Shown here piece by piece: positions 32,640 through 44,451 of a stretch of 64,000 nucleotides of DNA. The stretch spans positions 2,046,001 through 2,110,000 of the forward strand of contig OY744462.1 of NCBI GenBank assembly GCA_963556145.1, in the 5' to 3' direction. The DNA is from Hygrocybe punicea (lineage: Eukaryota; Basidiomycota; Agaricomycetes; Agaricales; Hygrophoraceae). The notes below the pieces were generated by a model. The model was not told the origin of the DNA. It saw only the letters and a program-made list of their open reading frames with translations, and ran no database searches. Every line of letters starts with the position of its first letter. The first letter of the stretch is position 1. The translations under genes were made by a program, and so were the position numbers.

Positions 32640-34343
32640 GCGCAGAACAGTTGTAATCAAAACATTTGCTTAGGGAACTACTATTGTGATTGCGAGGAAA
32701 CATTGTTGTCCGAAGTCTGCTGGACTGAGGCTGAAGACGTCTTGGCCTCCAATCTGCATCTGGTAGACAAACCCATTGCTCTCATGAACGTTTCAAAGGT
32801 GACGATGGTCCCAGCCTCGTCAAAGAGCTTCACAATTGGACTCAGCCATGGTTCTAGCGACCGGAAGCCTTTTCCCATGTAGTCCCTCCCATCTAGTAGT
32901 GAGTCCATTTCTGTATACCTCCGAAACTGTGGCTTCAATGCTGGTCCATTAATGGAATCCTGGAATCCGAACACAAGCGTGAACCACATAAAATTGTTTA
33001 AAATGGATTCAAGGTCATGTTGATAGTGTGTTGGACGGCGATTATCATATATCTCGTTTGCTGTGAATGGTCGGTATGACCTTTTGCATGGGTGGTGGTA
33101 ATACTGTAGACTTGGCCCATTAGACAGCAAGGGATTGCAATTGACAAGCATTCCGGCGACTTGTGATCATGATCTGGTTAGGCATGAGCTTTCAATAAAG
33201 TGTCCCGTCGCATGTGTACGCAAGGTGGTGATCTACATGGAGGGACCATGGGTTACATCAGACAAATTGAAATTTAAAATGTAGCCAGCGCCACCTACGT
33301 GTGATGATATCAATGAAGATCATTTTGAACTCCTCGAGAGATGTCAAACCAGTCAACTTTTCAATCAACATGGCTTGTTGAAGTTCATCCTCTGGCAGAG
33401 GTGTGACTGTTGCTTTATCAAGCTCATCGAGGGGGGCACGACTGTTTTTCTCCTCCTGTCTGCTGTGCGAGTTCGCACCTGTCGACGACCTGTACCAGGC
33501 CACGGCAACATCAGAGGTACATGACTTTATGGAGGATGAACTCTATAAACCAGTGACCATTCCACTTCCCAATGATAATGAGGGAGACTTTCCAGACTGT
33601 CTGCCATGCGAGCTCGCACCCGTTGACAACCCTCACCAGGTCATGGTGGAATTAGAGGCCCACGAGTTTGTGGAAGATGAACTCTACAAACCAATTATGA
33701 CACCACTTCCCGATGATAATGAAGGAGACTTTCCTGACTGTCTGCCATATGAGCTCGCACCCATTGACAACCTTAGCCAGGCCACAACGATCCCACTTCC
33801 TGACGACAATGACGATGACTTTCCAGAGACTTCTTTACAGTTAAAGGACCTAGGTGGAACACTATCAGCTAGAGATTTCGAAAATTCCACCTTTAGTATC
33901 CTGCCTCCCGACAGGAACAATGTTCCAGACAATGCTCAGACCACTGTGCCATCGATGCAGATCATTGTAGTCCCTCCTCCATCTCTCGAAGAATCCAAAC
34001 AGTCCGGAAAGTCTCCATGGTTGTCGTCAGGAAGTAGAATTGTAACCAGTTTGTAGAGTTCATCTTCCACAAACTCGTGTATTGCCATAGCCTGGTAAGG
34101 GCCATCAACAGGTGTGAGCTCGCATGACAGACAGTCCAGAAAGTCTCCATGGTTGTCATCGGGAAGTGCAGTGGTAATCGGTTTAGAGTTCATCCTCCAC
34201 TGGCACAGACTCATGGCCCTCTAATTGCGTTGTCATGGCCTGGTAAACGTCACCAATGGGCGCAAGCTCATTTGACAGAGAGCCCAAGGGTTCCGAGTGC
34301 GAAAAGTCACTATCGCTGTGAGGAAGAAGCTCCAAGTTGTTAT
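32640..34343 (-). pseudogene. Second FunK1-like gene copy, 3' part, with internal inversion
   Basis: The kinase-lobe part (33151-32681; 'THYQHDLESILNNFMWFTLV', 'SLEPWLSPIVKLFDEAGT') matches the copy at 15.9-16.5 kb, including about 60 bp of 3' flank. About 23 bp are deleted near 33,160 relative to that copy, shifting the frame. The repeat part is scrambled: 33458-34001 is inverted relative to its flanks, so the acidic repeats read on the plus strand there and on the minus strand from 34002. The copy stops abruptly at a TA (34344-34345), where the DDE_4 element begins; the missing 5' end lies 27 kb away at 61477-61661. Confidence 0.85.
33458..34001 (+). other. Inverted segment within the second FunK1-like copy
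   Basis: Left junction: ...ttttctcctcctg meets repeat sequence. Right junction: ...gaatccaaacag meets tccggaaagtctcc. In the intact copy caaacag is followed by gaggagaaaaac, so both breaks map to cag-containing places, one inside a coding repeat. A local inversion between short homologies explains this. Confidence 0.8.
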
Positions 34344-34795
34344 TACAGTAATCAATGGCTCCTTGAAACACTACCACTCCATGAAACACCTTCATATCAT
34401 TTGTTCCACACATTCCGTAAGGCCAAATATAATGCTTGTCAGTCCTGTACATCCAATGAATATGTTTAGATATTTGTGTCCATGTAAATGCACCAATAAA
34501 ATTAGAAAGTACTTTTTTGAGTAGGAGAGAATATCATGACCACTCCTTGAAACACCAGTATTTTGATCATAAAATAATCAAATCTGAATGGTTTTCTTTG
34601 AAATTTGGTATCTGTAGTGGGTGCCCTTCCTCAGAATTAAATATAATCCACAATATAATTTTGACCTTTCACACGACAGTGCCACAGCTTTATGTGTTAA
34701 GTTTATTCAGGTCAAAAAACCATCAGCCCTTGCGATATATAACTTTAATATGTTTATCTCAATTACCTTATTTGTAACACTGCATCATCACATCA

Positions 34796-36464
34796 ATGGA
34801 TGGCAATATTCTCCTCTCCAACCAGTTGACTGAGGAGGAGATGGTAGACGATGACCAACATGTCATCACTTCTATTATCATCCCATTCCTCAGTGCTGAA
34901 ATTCACCACCAGACTCATGCTCACCAATGCAGCCAAAGCCGACACAGTCTCACACGCCCCCTTCTCCTCCCTGATCCCTGTGTCAACACACCGTGGCAAT
35001 GACTCCTGGAGAGCCGGGCAGATCGTGGCTTCATCACTACTATGGGATTTGATGTTGTAACTTTTGATTACATCCTCAAAAGTGGTTTCCGAGACCAATG
35101 GGACACGAGGTCAATCCAACATACGGACGTGAAATCCTGCGTAATACCTCATCCTGGATGGCATTCATTGGATGCAGAGGGAGGGTTGGGACTGGTCCTG
35201 CATTATTTATCCTCCACGATGTCTGAAACCAGCTTACAAGAGATATTTGCACTTATCCCGGCAACGGTATCAAGGTACATCAATTTTGGTCTCAAAATCC
35301 TACTACATGTCCTCTGAAGCATCCCTGATGCTGCGATAACATGGCCCAAGGGTGAAAAATTCACTGAACTCAATTCTCTCATTGTCCATTGTCACCCACT
35401 CCTCACTGGAGCATTTGCCAGTATTGATGGACTCAACTTACCAGTCCAAACCTTGGCAGATGAAGATATTGAAAATACAACTTATAATGGGTGGTTGAGA
35501 GCTCATTTTGTGAGCTCAGTATTGGTATTTTCCTCTGAAGGTAAGTCACCGCTTTTATTGCACTCAGACTGGCTGACATTACTAAATAGGCCTCATTATT
35601 GCCACCAATCTCAACGCACCAGGCAGCTGGCATGATGCCCGAGCCGCCAAGCCCATCTACATAAAATTGCGTGATCACACACCTCCCGATTACTACCTAG
35701 TAGCCGACTCAGCATTCCCGCATGGTGCTGATGCAATTGCAGGCCATATTCAGGTGCCACTTAAGGCAGGACAATTTCTGCAGGGAACTCAAGAAGAGAT
35801 TGAATATTGGATGGCATCCGATCGAGAACTCCTATCCTATCATCAGACAGCTGAGTGGGGGAATCGGGCCATCAAAGGGTGCTGGGGCCAGCTCTGTGTT
35901 CCACTCGAGGTGATGCACAAGTAGTGAATAGCGTGGGTAACCCATGGGTAATTTTGGCTGTACCCGTACCCGCACCCATTGTACCCACGGATACAAAACC
36001 CGCGGGTTTTACCCGTCATTTTAAGCCCCGGATTGTCCAAAACGGTCAAGTATTGAGCTAGATATGCTCAAAATACTTTATTCTAGTATTTTGAGCGTAT
36101 CTAGCTCAATACTTGACCGTTTTGGATGATCCAGGGCTTAAAATAAAGCTGGCGGGTACAGATTTCTGGACCCGTACCCGTATCTGTGGCTATACCCGTG
36201 GAAGAACCCGCGGGTTCACCCATACCCGCGCATTTCTCTATGCACAAGGAATGGCGGGGAGATCTCCTGGAGATCTGTATCCATGGACACTGTTTGCGGA
36301 CCTCCCGGGTTAGTCTAAATCAAATACAGACCATCTACGAGCCTCAATGGCAGGTCACTCATGAGGATGGAATGATTTTTTCGGACTTTGGTAATATGCT
36401 TTTCTCTGATAAACGATCAAATGATCGTATTTCAAGGTTTCACACAGTTGCTATGTACGAATAA
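34796..36464 (+). pseudogene. DDE_4 (Harbinger/ISL2EU-like) transposase
   Basis: The frame starts at or before 34796 and has an intron at 35541-35589. Recognisable blocks: 'FDYILKSGFRDQWDTRSI', 'LDAEGGLGLVLHYLSSTM', 'FALIPATVSRYINFGLKI', catalytic Asp in FASIDGLNLPV, Asp in YLVADSAFPHG, Glu in TAEWGNRAIKG, and a C-terminus ending RISRFHTVAMYE. It is broken by a TGA at 35315-35317 (Arg expected), frame disturbance near 35,040 and the MITE at 35922-36240, which sits between VMHK and EWRGDLLEI. All three catalytic residues remain readable. Confidence 0.85.
35922..36240. mobile_element. hAT-type MITE (319 bp) with 8-bp target duplication
   Basis: Flanked by TGCACAAG (35914-35921 and 36241-36248). 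Inverted ends are TAGTGAATAGCGTGGGTA and TAGAGAAATGCGCGGGTA. The interior is a large palindrome (about 36015-36143) centred near 36,080 and is rich in gggtac/cccgtaccc motifs, shared with the MITE at 45126. Confidence 0.9.
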
Positions 36465-37223
36465 GAAGTATATTGTAAGGACGGTTGCTACGTACTACAT
36501 ACACATAGGAAATCAATAATGACAGGTGATAGTTGGTATGGAAATCAATCAATAACAACAGGCAATAGTTGGTAAGGAAATCAGTCACTCGTAAGGACAG
36601 GCTATAGTTGGTAAAAAAACGGTTGACTTCTGACTCTACAAGACAGTGGAGGTTCCCACAACATCGGGGACTGCTTCGTTGGACCTGAAGGCCATCAATG
36701 GTGATGGGAGGGTGCTGGTACTAAGAGGGGGTAGAGGGCGGCAAATATCTTTATTTTCCTTGTCACTATCAGAGATATCAGTGTCTGTCAACCACATGAT
36801 GTGACCACTACCATCGGGGTGTATTTCTTCATGCTTCCGCTTTGTTCACGCTGGAGAACGGATCTCTGGACCTCAGGGGAAGAGCTCAGAGGGAGCCGCA
36901 GCGGGGAGGGGAAAGCTAAGGAAAACCCTGGGATGGATGACTAAGCTACTACAGGAAAGGAAATCTACTAACTAAGGGTCTCCGGGGTCCTAGGGGCTAG
37001 CAGCTACTGCTGCAGATACCCCCCTCCACAATGGTGTGCGCCCTCGCACACATCTCCTGCCTCTGAAAATCTCATCCTCCATGAAACTCCACCCACTCAT
37101 CTACTATCCTCACTATCACCGGTGCTAAGAGGGGTCCTAAAAGCGGGTTGGGGTTGCCACACTGAGGGCATACCATCTCCATGAAAACGTGTAGCACAAT
37201 CTTCATGTCTGGGGGAAGAAGCT
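36465..37223. other. No gene; short imperfect repeats
   Basis: At about 36,520-36,625 a motif acaggYgatagttggta recurs three times with spacers near 40 bp. The rest has no recognisable coding potential. Confidence 0.45.
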
Positions 37224-38582
37224 CTAAGAGAGCATACCGTGAGTCGATTCCTGGCCCCATGCAAGCTCTGCTATGGCCCATGATCGATCAATTACAAACG
37301 GGAGGGCTGTACCAAGGGTAAGTGCTATCTGTGACTGGACGGGGCCATACGAAGTCGATACCGGAAAGATCAGTGGTGGTTCCTCTTCTGTAGTCTGGGT
37401 GCTTGCGTCGATGAGTTGTGGGGGCGGTGGGATCGGTGGGATAATTTCTGTGGGAACTGGTTGGCAAGGTTGCTGTACAGGGTTGGGAAATGGGTGACGG
37501 GCGTGGCGTTGGGGTAATAGGCGACGGTTGCGGCGGCGGGTGCTGCTCCAGGGCCGGGCACCTGTACGTAGATCAGAAAAATCACGTTTATATATACTAC
37601 TGATCTGCGAGACAAAAACGGGGGTTAACGGCTGTGGCACTGCGGGTGATGTATTACGCTGGGGGACTTCAGGGTGCATGTCCTGGGGCTTTGTTCGGGT
37701 ACAGGGTGTCTGTGGGGGCGCTCGCGGCGCGTTTTGGGGTGTGTAGGGGGCTTGGGGCATCTCCGGGGCCATTCATGGCGCTTCTTGGGGTGTCATTGAG
37801 GTGCGGGGCGCTGGTATTCGTGTACGCGTGTCGTTCGGGGGTGCTCCCGCAGCGTGGGGTTGCTGGCCAGCCATCCTCGTTGCGTTCCGGGGCGTTGTGG
37901 GTAGTCCAGGCGAAAGCAGGGGCGTTTGGGCCGGTGTTGACGCGTTGGACGGTGGCGTTGGACTTCGGGGACGTGGTGTGGGTCTCATCGACGCGTTTGG
38001 GGGTGGTGCTGAGACGTGGGGCGTTTCTTGACGCGTGGGCGTTGCTGGTGACGTGGCAGTATCGGTTGGGCTGGACTGGGGCTCGTTTGGGCACACGGCC
38101 ATTCATGTTGGCAGTTTCCGGGGCGACGGAAATGGATTCGGGCGCTGGGATGGCGTCTCTGGTGTTGGTGACGTGGCGGACGCGTTTGACGATGGCGGCG
38201 TTGTTGGGGCATGTGCGGGCTGCATTGGGACCTGTGAAACGGTTGACGGGGGTGCCGTCGATGCTGTGGGGACTTGGGACGTGGTTGGCCGAGTGGGGGA
38301 TGTGAATGGTTTTGCGCCCATTGTTGGCCGCATGTCTTCTGCCTGTTGTGAGTCCTGAGCCGTCGATTCGAGGTGCGTACCTTCCGTTGTGCGATGGAGT
38401 ACCTGTCTTGCCGTCTTTTCCTTCTGTTGCATCTTTTCCTTCATCCTTTTCTCCGCGTTTTTCTCTTTCTCCTCGTGTTCTGCTGCTAACCATTTTTGCA
38501 GCTCGAGGATCCGTGCGTCGCGCTCTGCGTGGAGCTCCTTTTCGGTCTTCTTGATCTTCGGGTTTCGTGTTTTTGGTGCCAT
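37224..38582 (-). pseudogene. Pro-rich protein with N-terminal coiled coil, disrupted
   Basis: From ATG 38582 one frame reads a charged coiled coil ('EKEKNAEKRMKEKMQQKEKT') followed by about 300 Pro/Thr/Ser-rich residues. TGA codons at 38103-38105 and 37773-37775 interrupt it, each in the context TGAATGGC. A GT-AG intron (about 37565-37600) may explain a frame change near the end. No domain is recognised. In style it resembles the Pro-rich ORF of the non-autonomous LTR element at 23.6 kb, but coiled-coil order is reversed and no LTRs are seen. Confidence 0.4.
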
Positions 38583-38855
38583 AGTGTAGAAGTCCGATGT
38601 TCGAATGGATAGAAGGGAGTAAAATTAAAAACAAAAATCGGGCACGTGAAAATAAAGTTGGACCAAATTTGAAGACGAGGAATTGAGACGGAACGATAAG
38701 AACTAAATGAGACGGGGTATCGATGAGACGGGTGAGGGGATAGTATTGGTTCAGTTGCGTTTTCGCACTTCGTTTGCGCGTCCTGTCGATTTCCTAGTTA
38801 TTTGCTGTAACGTTTGAGCTTGTGTGTTTCAAATCCTTCGAGATCTGGTCCTACG

Positions 38856-39323
38856 GATAGGGATGACCAAGGGTTGACATATGTGATAGGGTGAGATTTT
38901 CCAAGGGTTTTGAAGGGTTTGTTCTTGAATCATTATCTATTGCAGATAGTGATAGAAACTTGGTGGGAATTTCAAAGAGTTATATATTTTCTAGTTTCTC
39001 TCCAAAATTTAGGTCAAATTTCTTCAGTAGTTATTGTGCAGTTCCATTTTCAAAAAGGAGTGTTTTTCAAAAACCATAGGGGTTGAAAAACGCGGACCCC
39101 TATGGTTTTTGAAAAACACTCCTTTTTGAAAATGGAACTGCACAATAACTACTGAAGAAATTTGACCTAAATTTTGGAGAGAAACTAGAAAATATATAAC
39201 TCTTTGAAATTCCCACCAAGTTTCTATCACTATCTGCAATAGATAATGATTCAAGAACAAACCCTTCAAAACCCTTGGAAAATCTCACCCTATCACATAT
39301 GTCAACCCTTGGTTATCCCTATC
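38856..39323. repeat. Near-perfect hairpin: two 228-bp inverted arms, 12-bp loop
   Basis: Left arm 38856-39083, right arm 39096-39323, centre 39089.5. Arms differ at only a few positions near the outer ends (gatagggatgacc against gatagggataacc). As a result the same 62-codon frame appears on both strands. No clear target duplication. It truncates the 3' end of the DUF6818-type gene. Confidence 0.95.
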
Positions 39324-40383
39324 TGTTCGAACCTGCATTGTGCACAGTGGTCATTGCAATTGCATTGATGAGTCAGATCCAGTGCCGCCATGAGTTTATC
39401 CATGATGTCGAGTCCATGATTGACCTGAGGCATCTTCTGGGCATGAGTGCCAGCATCTGGGCGGCATGCAATCCGTGCCTTCAACAGAACCTTTGTCGGA
39501 AGCTCCTCAACCTCATCGCTACTGATGTTGATAGCGGCCTCTGGATCATCTGCAGCTTTGCCTTCCTCAAGGTCTGTGAACTCCGAATCCGAGAGATCTC
39601 GTGTTCCAGTGTGCTCATTGATGAACATCTCAATTTTGTGAGCTCAGGTGATCAGCGGGGGGCACTTGGCATTCCCAGTAGGCTTCGTAACTTTCACTAG
39701 CTGTAGAAAACTCACATCAATATCAAGCTGTTACAATAATGATGGCACTGCTCACTTGCTTATATTTAGTTTCAAGAGAGCTTGCAGTGCGAGAGGGTCA
39801 TCTATTTCTGGCAGCCCATTGGCTATATTTCGCATAGACCTTTTGCCAGCCCTGCTGGCCACAAGGAAGTTCTTGTTCAATGAAGTCAAGAAGGATGCTG
39901 ACATCTGCAGTGAGGAACTTCACAGAACCTGAAGGGTGTCCACGACGTTTGACAGATGGGACAAGGTCACTCTCGTCGCTGTCATAGCTGGGTTTGAAGG
40001 TATTGTCTTTATGAGACAACAGGACGCATCACGAGCCAGCACCCTTGGTGACAGCTTTCGGCTTTCTGCCCATCCTTTTCTGGGATGGAGCAGCTTTGTC
40101 TCCATCAGCTGGCAAGATCGGGAGCAGCCCAGGAATGAGCAGCATAAATGGCATATCATGTTGAAACTGTCAGGTTGTCGTCAACCAGGGCATGATAGGA
40201 GCAAATAGCATAGCTTACCTGATTGGCAGTGCTTAGAGGGCCTGGGTCAGCATTGATGACAGGTCCCAGCCCCATGTTGACATCTTGAGGTGGCATATAG
40301 AAGTTGAATTGGTTGCACGAGTCGTTCGGCTGATTGTTGGCGACAGGATATGCTGGGAAGCGAAAGGGAGGGAGTTCAGACAT
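39302..40383 (-). pseudogene. DUF6818-type (Myb-like) protein, probable transposon partner
   Basis: Exons on the minus strand from ATG 40383 (MSELPPFRFPAYPVANNQ). The conserved domain reads 'DVSILLDFIEQELPCGQQGW' then KVYAKYSQWAA, a splice at about 39755/39701, and KVTKPTGNAKCPPLIT with AHKIEMFINEHTGTRDLSDS, the DUF6818 pattern of Trp-containing helices ending in KPTG. TGA at 39798-39800 and 39645-39647 replace expected Arg codons. The C-terminus is cut by the hairpin. The fold is like the Myb/SANT partners encoded beside Harbinger transposases, so it probably bound element ends; that role is inference. Confidence 0.65.
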
Positions 40384-41241
40384 TGCAAGATAAAATGAAT
40401 GTGGTTTTTTGTTAAGAAGCATTGAGCTGAAAATGAGTGAGTGTTGTGTGTTGCGAGAGATGGTAAATGTCATTCACCTTTTATACATTTGCATTATCTT
40501 TTCCTTTGGATCTTGCAACTTATCTGGGGCACGCATCTCAGGAGAGGTGGACGGGGATCTTGCTGCTTCATCGGGGCAGTGTACTATAGGTATCAGGTGT
40601 AGGCCACATGAGGTTTGGTGCCAAAAAAAAAAGGTATTGTGACCTATCAGGGGCACACATCTCAGGAGAGGGTGGACGGAGACCTTGCCAATTTGTTGGG
40701 GCAGAGCACTGTGGGTACCAGGCAGCCATGGCAGACTGCAAGTGTATTGAACATGATGGTGCAATCAAGGTTTAGCGTCAAAAAAAAAAAATACTTCGGA
40801 TCTCACCTGTGCGTTGAGAGGACAATAGATAGAGAGAGAGTGGTTAGCACTGTGCCGGGTGGTGGTAGTTAGCAGTAGCGGTAGGCTAGAGTGAGTGACA
40901 TCTAGAGTGAGCAGGCTGAGAGCGTCATGTGGGATTCAAGCAGAATCTCAAAGTTTCCCCCTAAAATGGAATGTCACAACCTGAAATGGAATGTTATGAC
41001 AAAATAAAGTCTGTCGAGGAGGGGGAGGGTCGTATTAGAAGATGGTTTATTCATGCGTTGAATTAGGCTGACCACCAAATCAGACCTGAACTGATCTCGG
41101 CAGTATGACTGACTTCCTTTATTGTCCGTGTGAATGTCTAATTTTTATTCTGGATTATATTTAATCCTGTGGAATGGCACCCAGTCTCTAAATACATCTA
41201 AATATTTCTATCTATTGAGGATTTTGTTCAATGGATGCACT
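40384..41241. other. Non-coding part of the DDE_4 element with a tandem duplication
   Basis: Contains two diverged copies of about 125 bp (about 40,520-40,643 and 40,644-40,790). Each starts tatcwggggcacrcatctca and carries an A-run near its end. The region ends at the hAT target GATGCACT. Confidence 0.6.
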
Positions 41242-41417
41242 CAGTGTTGTGCCGGTTGTGTGACTGTTGAAAAAGTCGGCAACTGTTACCGACCGTGACA
41301 CTTTGCAACCCAACCCGACCACAACTTTATGGGGTGCCAAGGGTCCTCCCACCCATTATGTAATACATTTTGGATACATAGACTAATGACAAATCCGAGC
41401 TGCAAAACTATCCAAAT

Positions 41418-44286
41418 CTACTCATTGAGTGCATCATCCGCCTCATTCTCGACAGTATCATCTTCTGCATCAAGATCAAGAAGCTCACACAATTCAAGCT
41501 CATCCTGCAATTCTTGCATAGCCAACTTTTCATATGCTTCGATCCAGTAGGGTTGTGTGAAGTCAAAAAGGTCCTTAATGGGAATAGAAAGTGATTCGGG
41601 GGAAGGTGTGGGGGCTAGCTCATTGTTATCCATTTCAGTGACTTCATCAAAGCTCTCGATAATTCCATGAATACTTGGCTGGGTTGAGCTGGTAACATTG
41701 TCCAAATCAGTGGAAGTGGAGTTCTGGCTTCCAGATGGTCCTGTAGTGGGAGCAGACTCTGAATCCACAACTGTATCAGCAGCGGTGGGAACAGCATCGA
41801 CTGCTCTACTTGATGATTGATCCCCAGGGACTGAACCAAAGACCCTCTTGAGTCTTGTTTTAACTGATTTCACATGAAGGTGCTCCTCCCATAAATAAAG
41901 TTTGAGTTTGGCAAGATCCACAAGGGCTTTTTTGCCAAGTTGGGTTCGTAGTTTTGTGAGTATAGTACCGAGTACACTTCAAAGGTGTTCAACTGAGGCT
42001 GAGTTGGGACATATGGAAAGAACCCGATATGCCAGCTGAGCCAGCGATGTTTGTGGGTGATTTGGATGGGAAATAGCATCCCAGACCTCAAGAGGATTAA
42101 TTTTTGTGCCCTAATGGATCGTCAACAGAAATATTTGGAAGTGGATTAAGTAACATACCTCTTTCTCAGCTGATACACGCATGCCATCCATGAAATTATT
42201 CATCGTCTGAAAGTCCCCAGTCCCATTACTGTAGGCTCTAAACTCAGCATTGAGCTCAGCAGGAGGGTCCTCATAGTAGAAGCACCTCCAGAGACGGTGG
42301 AGTAGGGTATATAGACCTGCTGCTGTTGAGAAAGGGACCTGACAAAAAGGGCGAGCCTTGTGAAATGAATTTAGTAGGACTCCAGCAATAAAAACATCCT
42401 GGTCTGTCTTCCGCCATCACCATTCTATGCTAGCAAGAACTGCATCTCTAGCTTTGATGTCCTCAGCCTCATGGAGCATTGAATAACAGTGGTATAAAAA
42501 TGCAAACGTGATGACAATAATATCAACACGGGCACCATCAGCCTGGGTGATATTCGAAGCCACAGCAAGCGGTTCAAGAAAATTCTTCATCCTAAACATT
42601 TGAAAACAGATAAGTTGATACTGCATACCATAAAAAAATACAGTTACCTTGCGAGCGCATGCAAAAAAGCACTATTCTTTATGATGGCAATATTTTTATG
42701 TGACCTTTCTCAGGCTCTCGCATCTCCAATAAGAAGCTGCTGGTTTCTCAGCTCCAGTTTCTCATCATTTTCAACCATGATTTGCAAGGATAACTGGATC
42801 TCAAGAAGGCGGCGGTAAGCAAGATAATGAGCAGTCCATTGTGTAATAACAGCATGAATAACTACAAGGACCCGCAGAGAATTGGTTTGCTGGACAATAT
42901 GAAGAAGGGCAAGGACATATGTTTTTCCTCGAAGCCAACCAATAAGTTCAGTTGCTTTGTCAGTATATTGAAAAAGAAATTCGGTGTCGCTCTTGAGGAA
43001 ATCGCTGACAATAAGATTTGTCTGAAAGTGGAATAGGTTAATGCTCCTCATATTTACACAGTAAAGTGATGTACCTGATGGCCAAAACAATCTGGCGTTA
43101 CAATATGCCATTTCCTACGGACCATATTTTGTCCTGCAAGTGACTCGCCCCCAGCATCGGATGTGAAAGCAACAACAATGACCTCCCAATTCTTTTCCAG
43201 ATCGTCAATAACCTCATCCATGTGTTTGAAAAGGACTTCAGCCATCTTGCATTCTGCAGATGCATCATGAACACGGACAACATGGTTCTATGCACCAAAA
43301 TTTGAGGTCAGTGTTCATCTATTAATGAGAAGAAACCTACCTGTCCATTACAATTCACCATGAACGCAATGAAATGGTGGTTATTGCCTCCAGTCCATCC
43401 ATCACAAGTAGCCGTTGCCTCACGGCCCCGACATTGCTCCTGTGCCAACTGTTTGAAAGACTTCAACATAGTGGGAATAAGCCGTTGGGTGAGGACCTTG
43501 CGTGACGGACTCTTGGCATTGGGTAGAAAGCGCTCACAGAAGGCAAGCCATTCAGGGTTATCAACCCATCGCAATGGCAAGCCAGCACTGGCAGTCAGGC
43601 AAGCAAGCGACGTTTCAAACAAAGCTTGCTCTCCTTTTGACCACCTTACTTCGTAGCCTGGAATGCTTCCATGTGAGATATATGAACCAGAGCGGGAAAT
43701 ACGAGGACGCTTTGATGGCCAAGAAGATGATGTCACATCCGAGAAAGCTGGACTTTGGGCTCTGCTAGATGGCACTGAGCCACCCGTTGATCCTGGATAC
43801 ATAGGGTGAGAATACATATTGGCAGATAGGGAGGACATGATTTGGAAAGCGGGCATGGGGAGCATGGCCATCTGGCGGTTTCTACCACTGGGCGAACACG
43901 ACTCGCACGAGCTGGACTAGCTGTTTGAGACTCTCTGGCAGCCGTGTCTCTCAAAGATCTTGATTGGAGCTCACAGTCACAGAGATGGCAAGTGAGCATT
44001 GTTGTGCATGAAACAAGCCATCCACGTAAAGGGTGTGTTTGGCTGTGGGCCCATACTAGTTCTTGGAATATCAGCAAGTAAGCTCTGTAAATATTCATTG
44101 TAACACACACATATCCTGTATTGCATCCCTTGAACAAACTGCCTCCCAGGTCCCTGCAATAACCATACTCCCATCGGTGGCAGTTTCATGGGCTATTCGA
44201 GCTTCAAAACATGATAGACACCATACTTTTGCTTTGCTGCTACTGTCCTTCGATTCCGGGGCTTTGGTACTGTAGCCTGGGTGGTC
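41418..44286 (-). pseudogene. hAT transposase (BED, DUF659-like, hATC), broken
   Basis: Read on the minus strand: a BED-type finger near 44.2 kb (QYFIDHPGYSTKAPES, KVWCLSCFEARIAHET), then 'EWLAFCERFLPNAKSPSRKV' and ATATCDGWTGGNNHHFIAFM (DUF659-like), 'FTSDAGGESLAGQNM', and the hATC block NPLEVWDAISHPNHPQTSLA with 'RVLSICPNSASVEHL'. TGA at 41979-41981 interrupts hATC and several introns lie between blocks. The N-terminal codons continue beyond the LINE at 61048 and up. The acidic C-terminus ends at 41418. Confidence 0.8.
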
Positions 44287-44451
44287 AATGAAGTATTGGG
44301 AGACTCTCTTGGCAACACACCGCGTGGCACCCCGACCAGGACCCCGACAAAGGCAACCTGAGCAGCGGCTCCACTCCTCCCATATACAATAAAACGAGCA
44401 CTACGATAGCTTAGTCTATATCTGATAGACCTTTAAGACACTTTATAAACT

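Noticed and set aside
37634..38634. Other long frames (plus 37634-38305; minus 37669-38634 in another frame)
   Set aside because: Shadows of the Pro-rich frame; the coiled-coil start MAPKTRNPKIKKTEKE is in only one frame.
38891..39288. Identical 62-codon ORFs on both strands
   Set aside because: An automatic result of the hairpin arms, with no coding signal.
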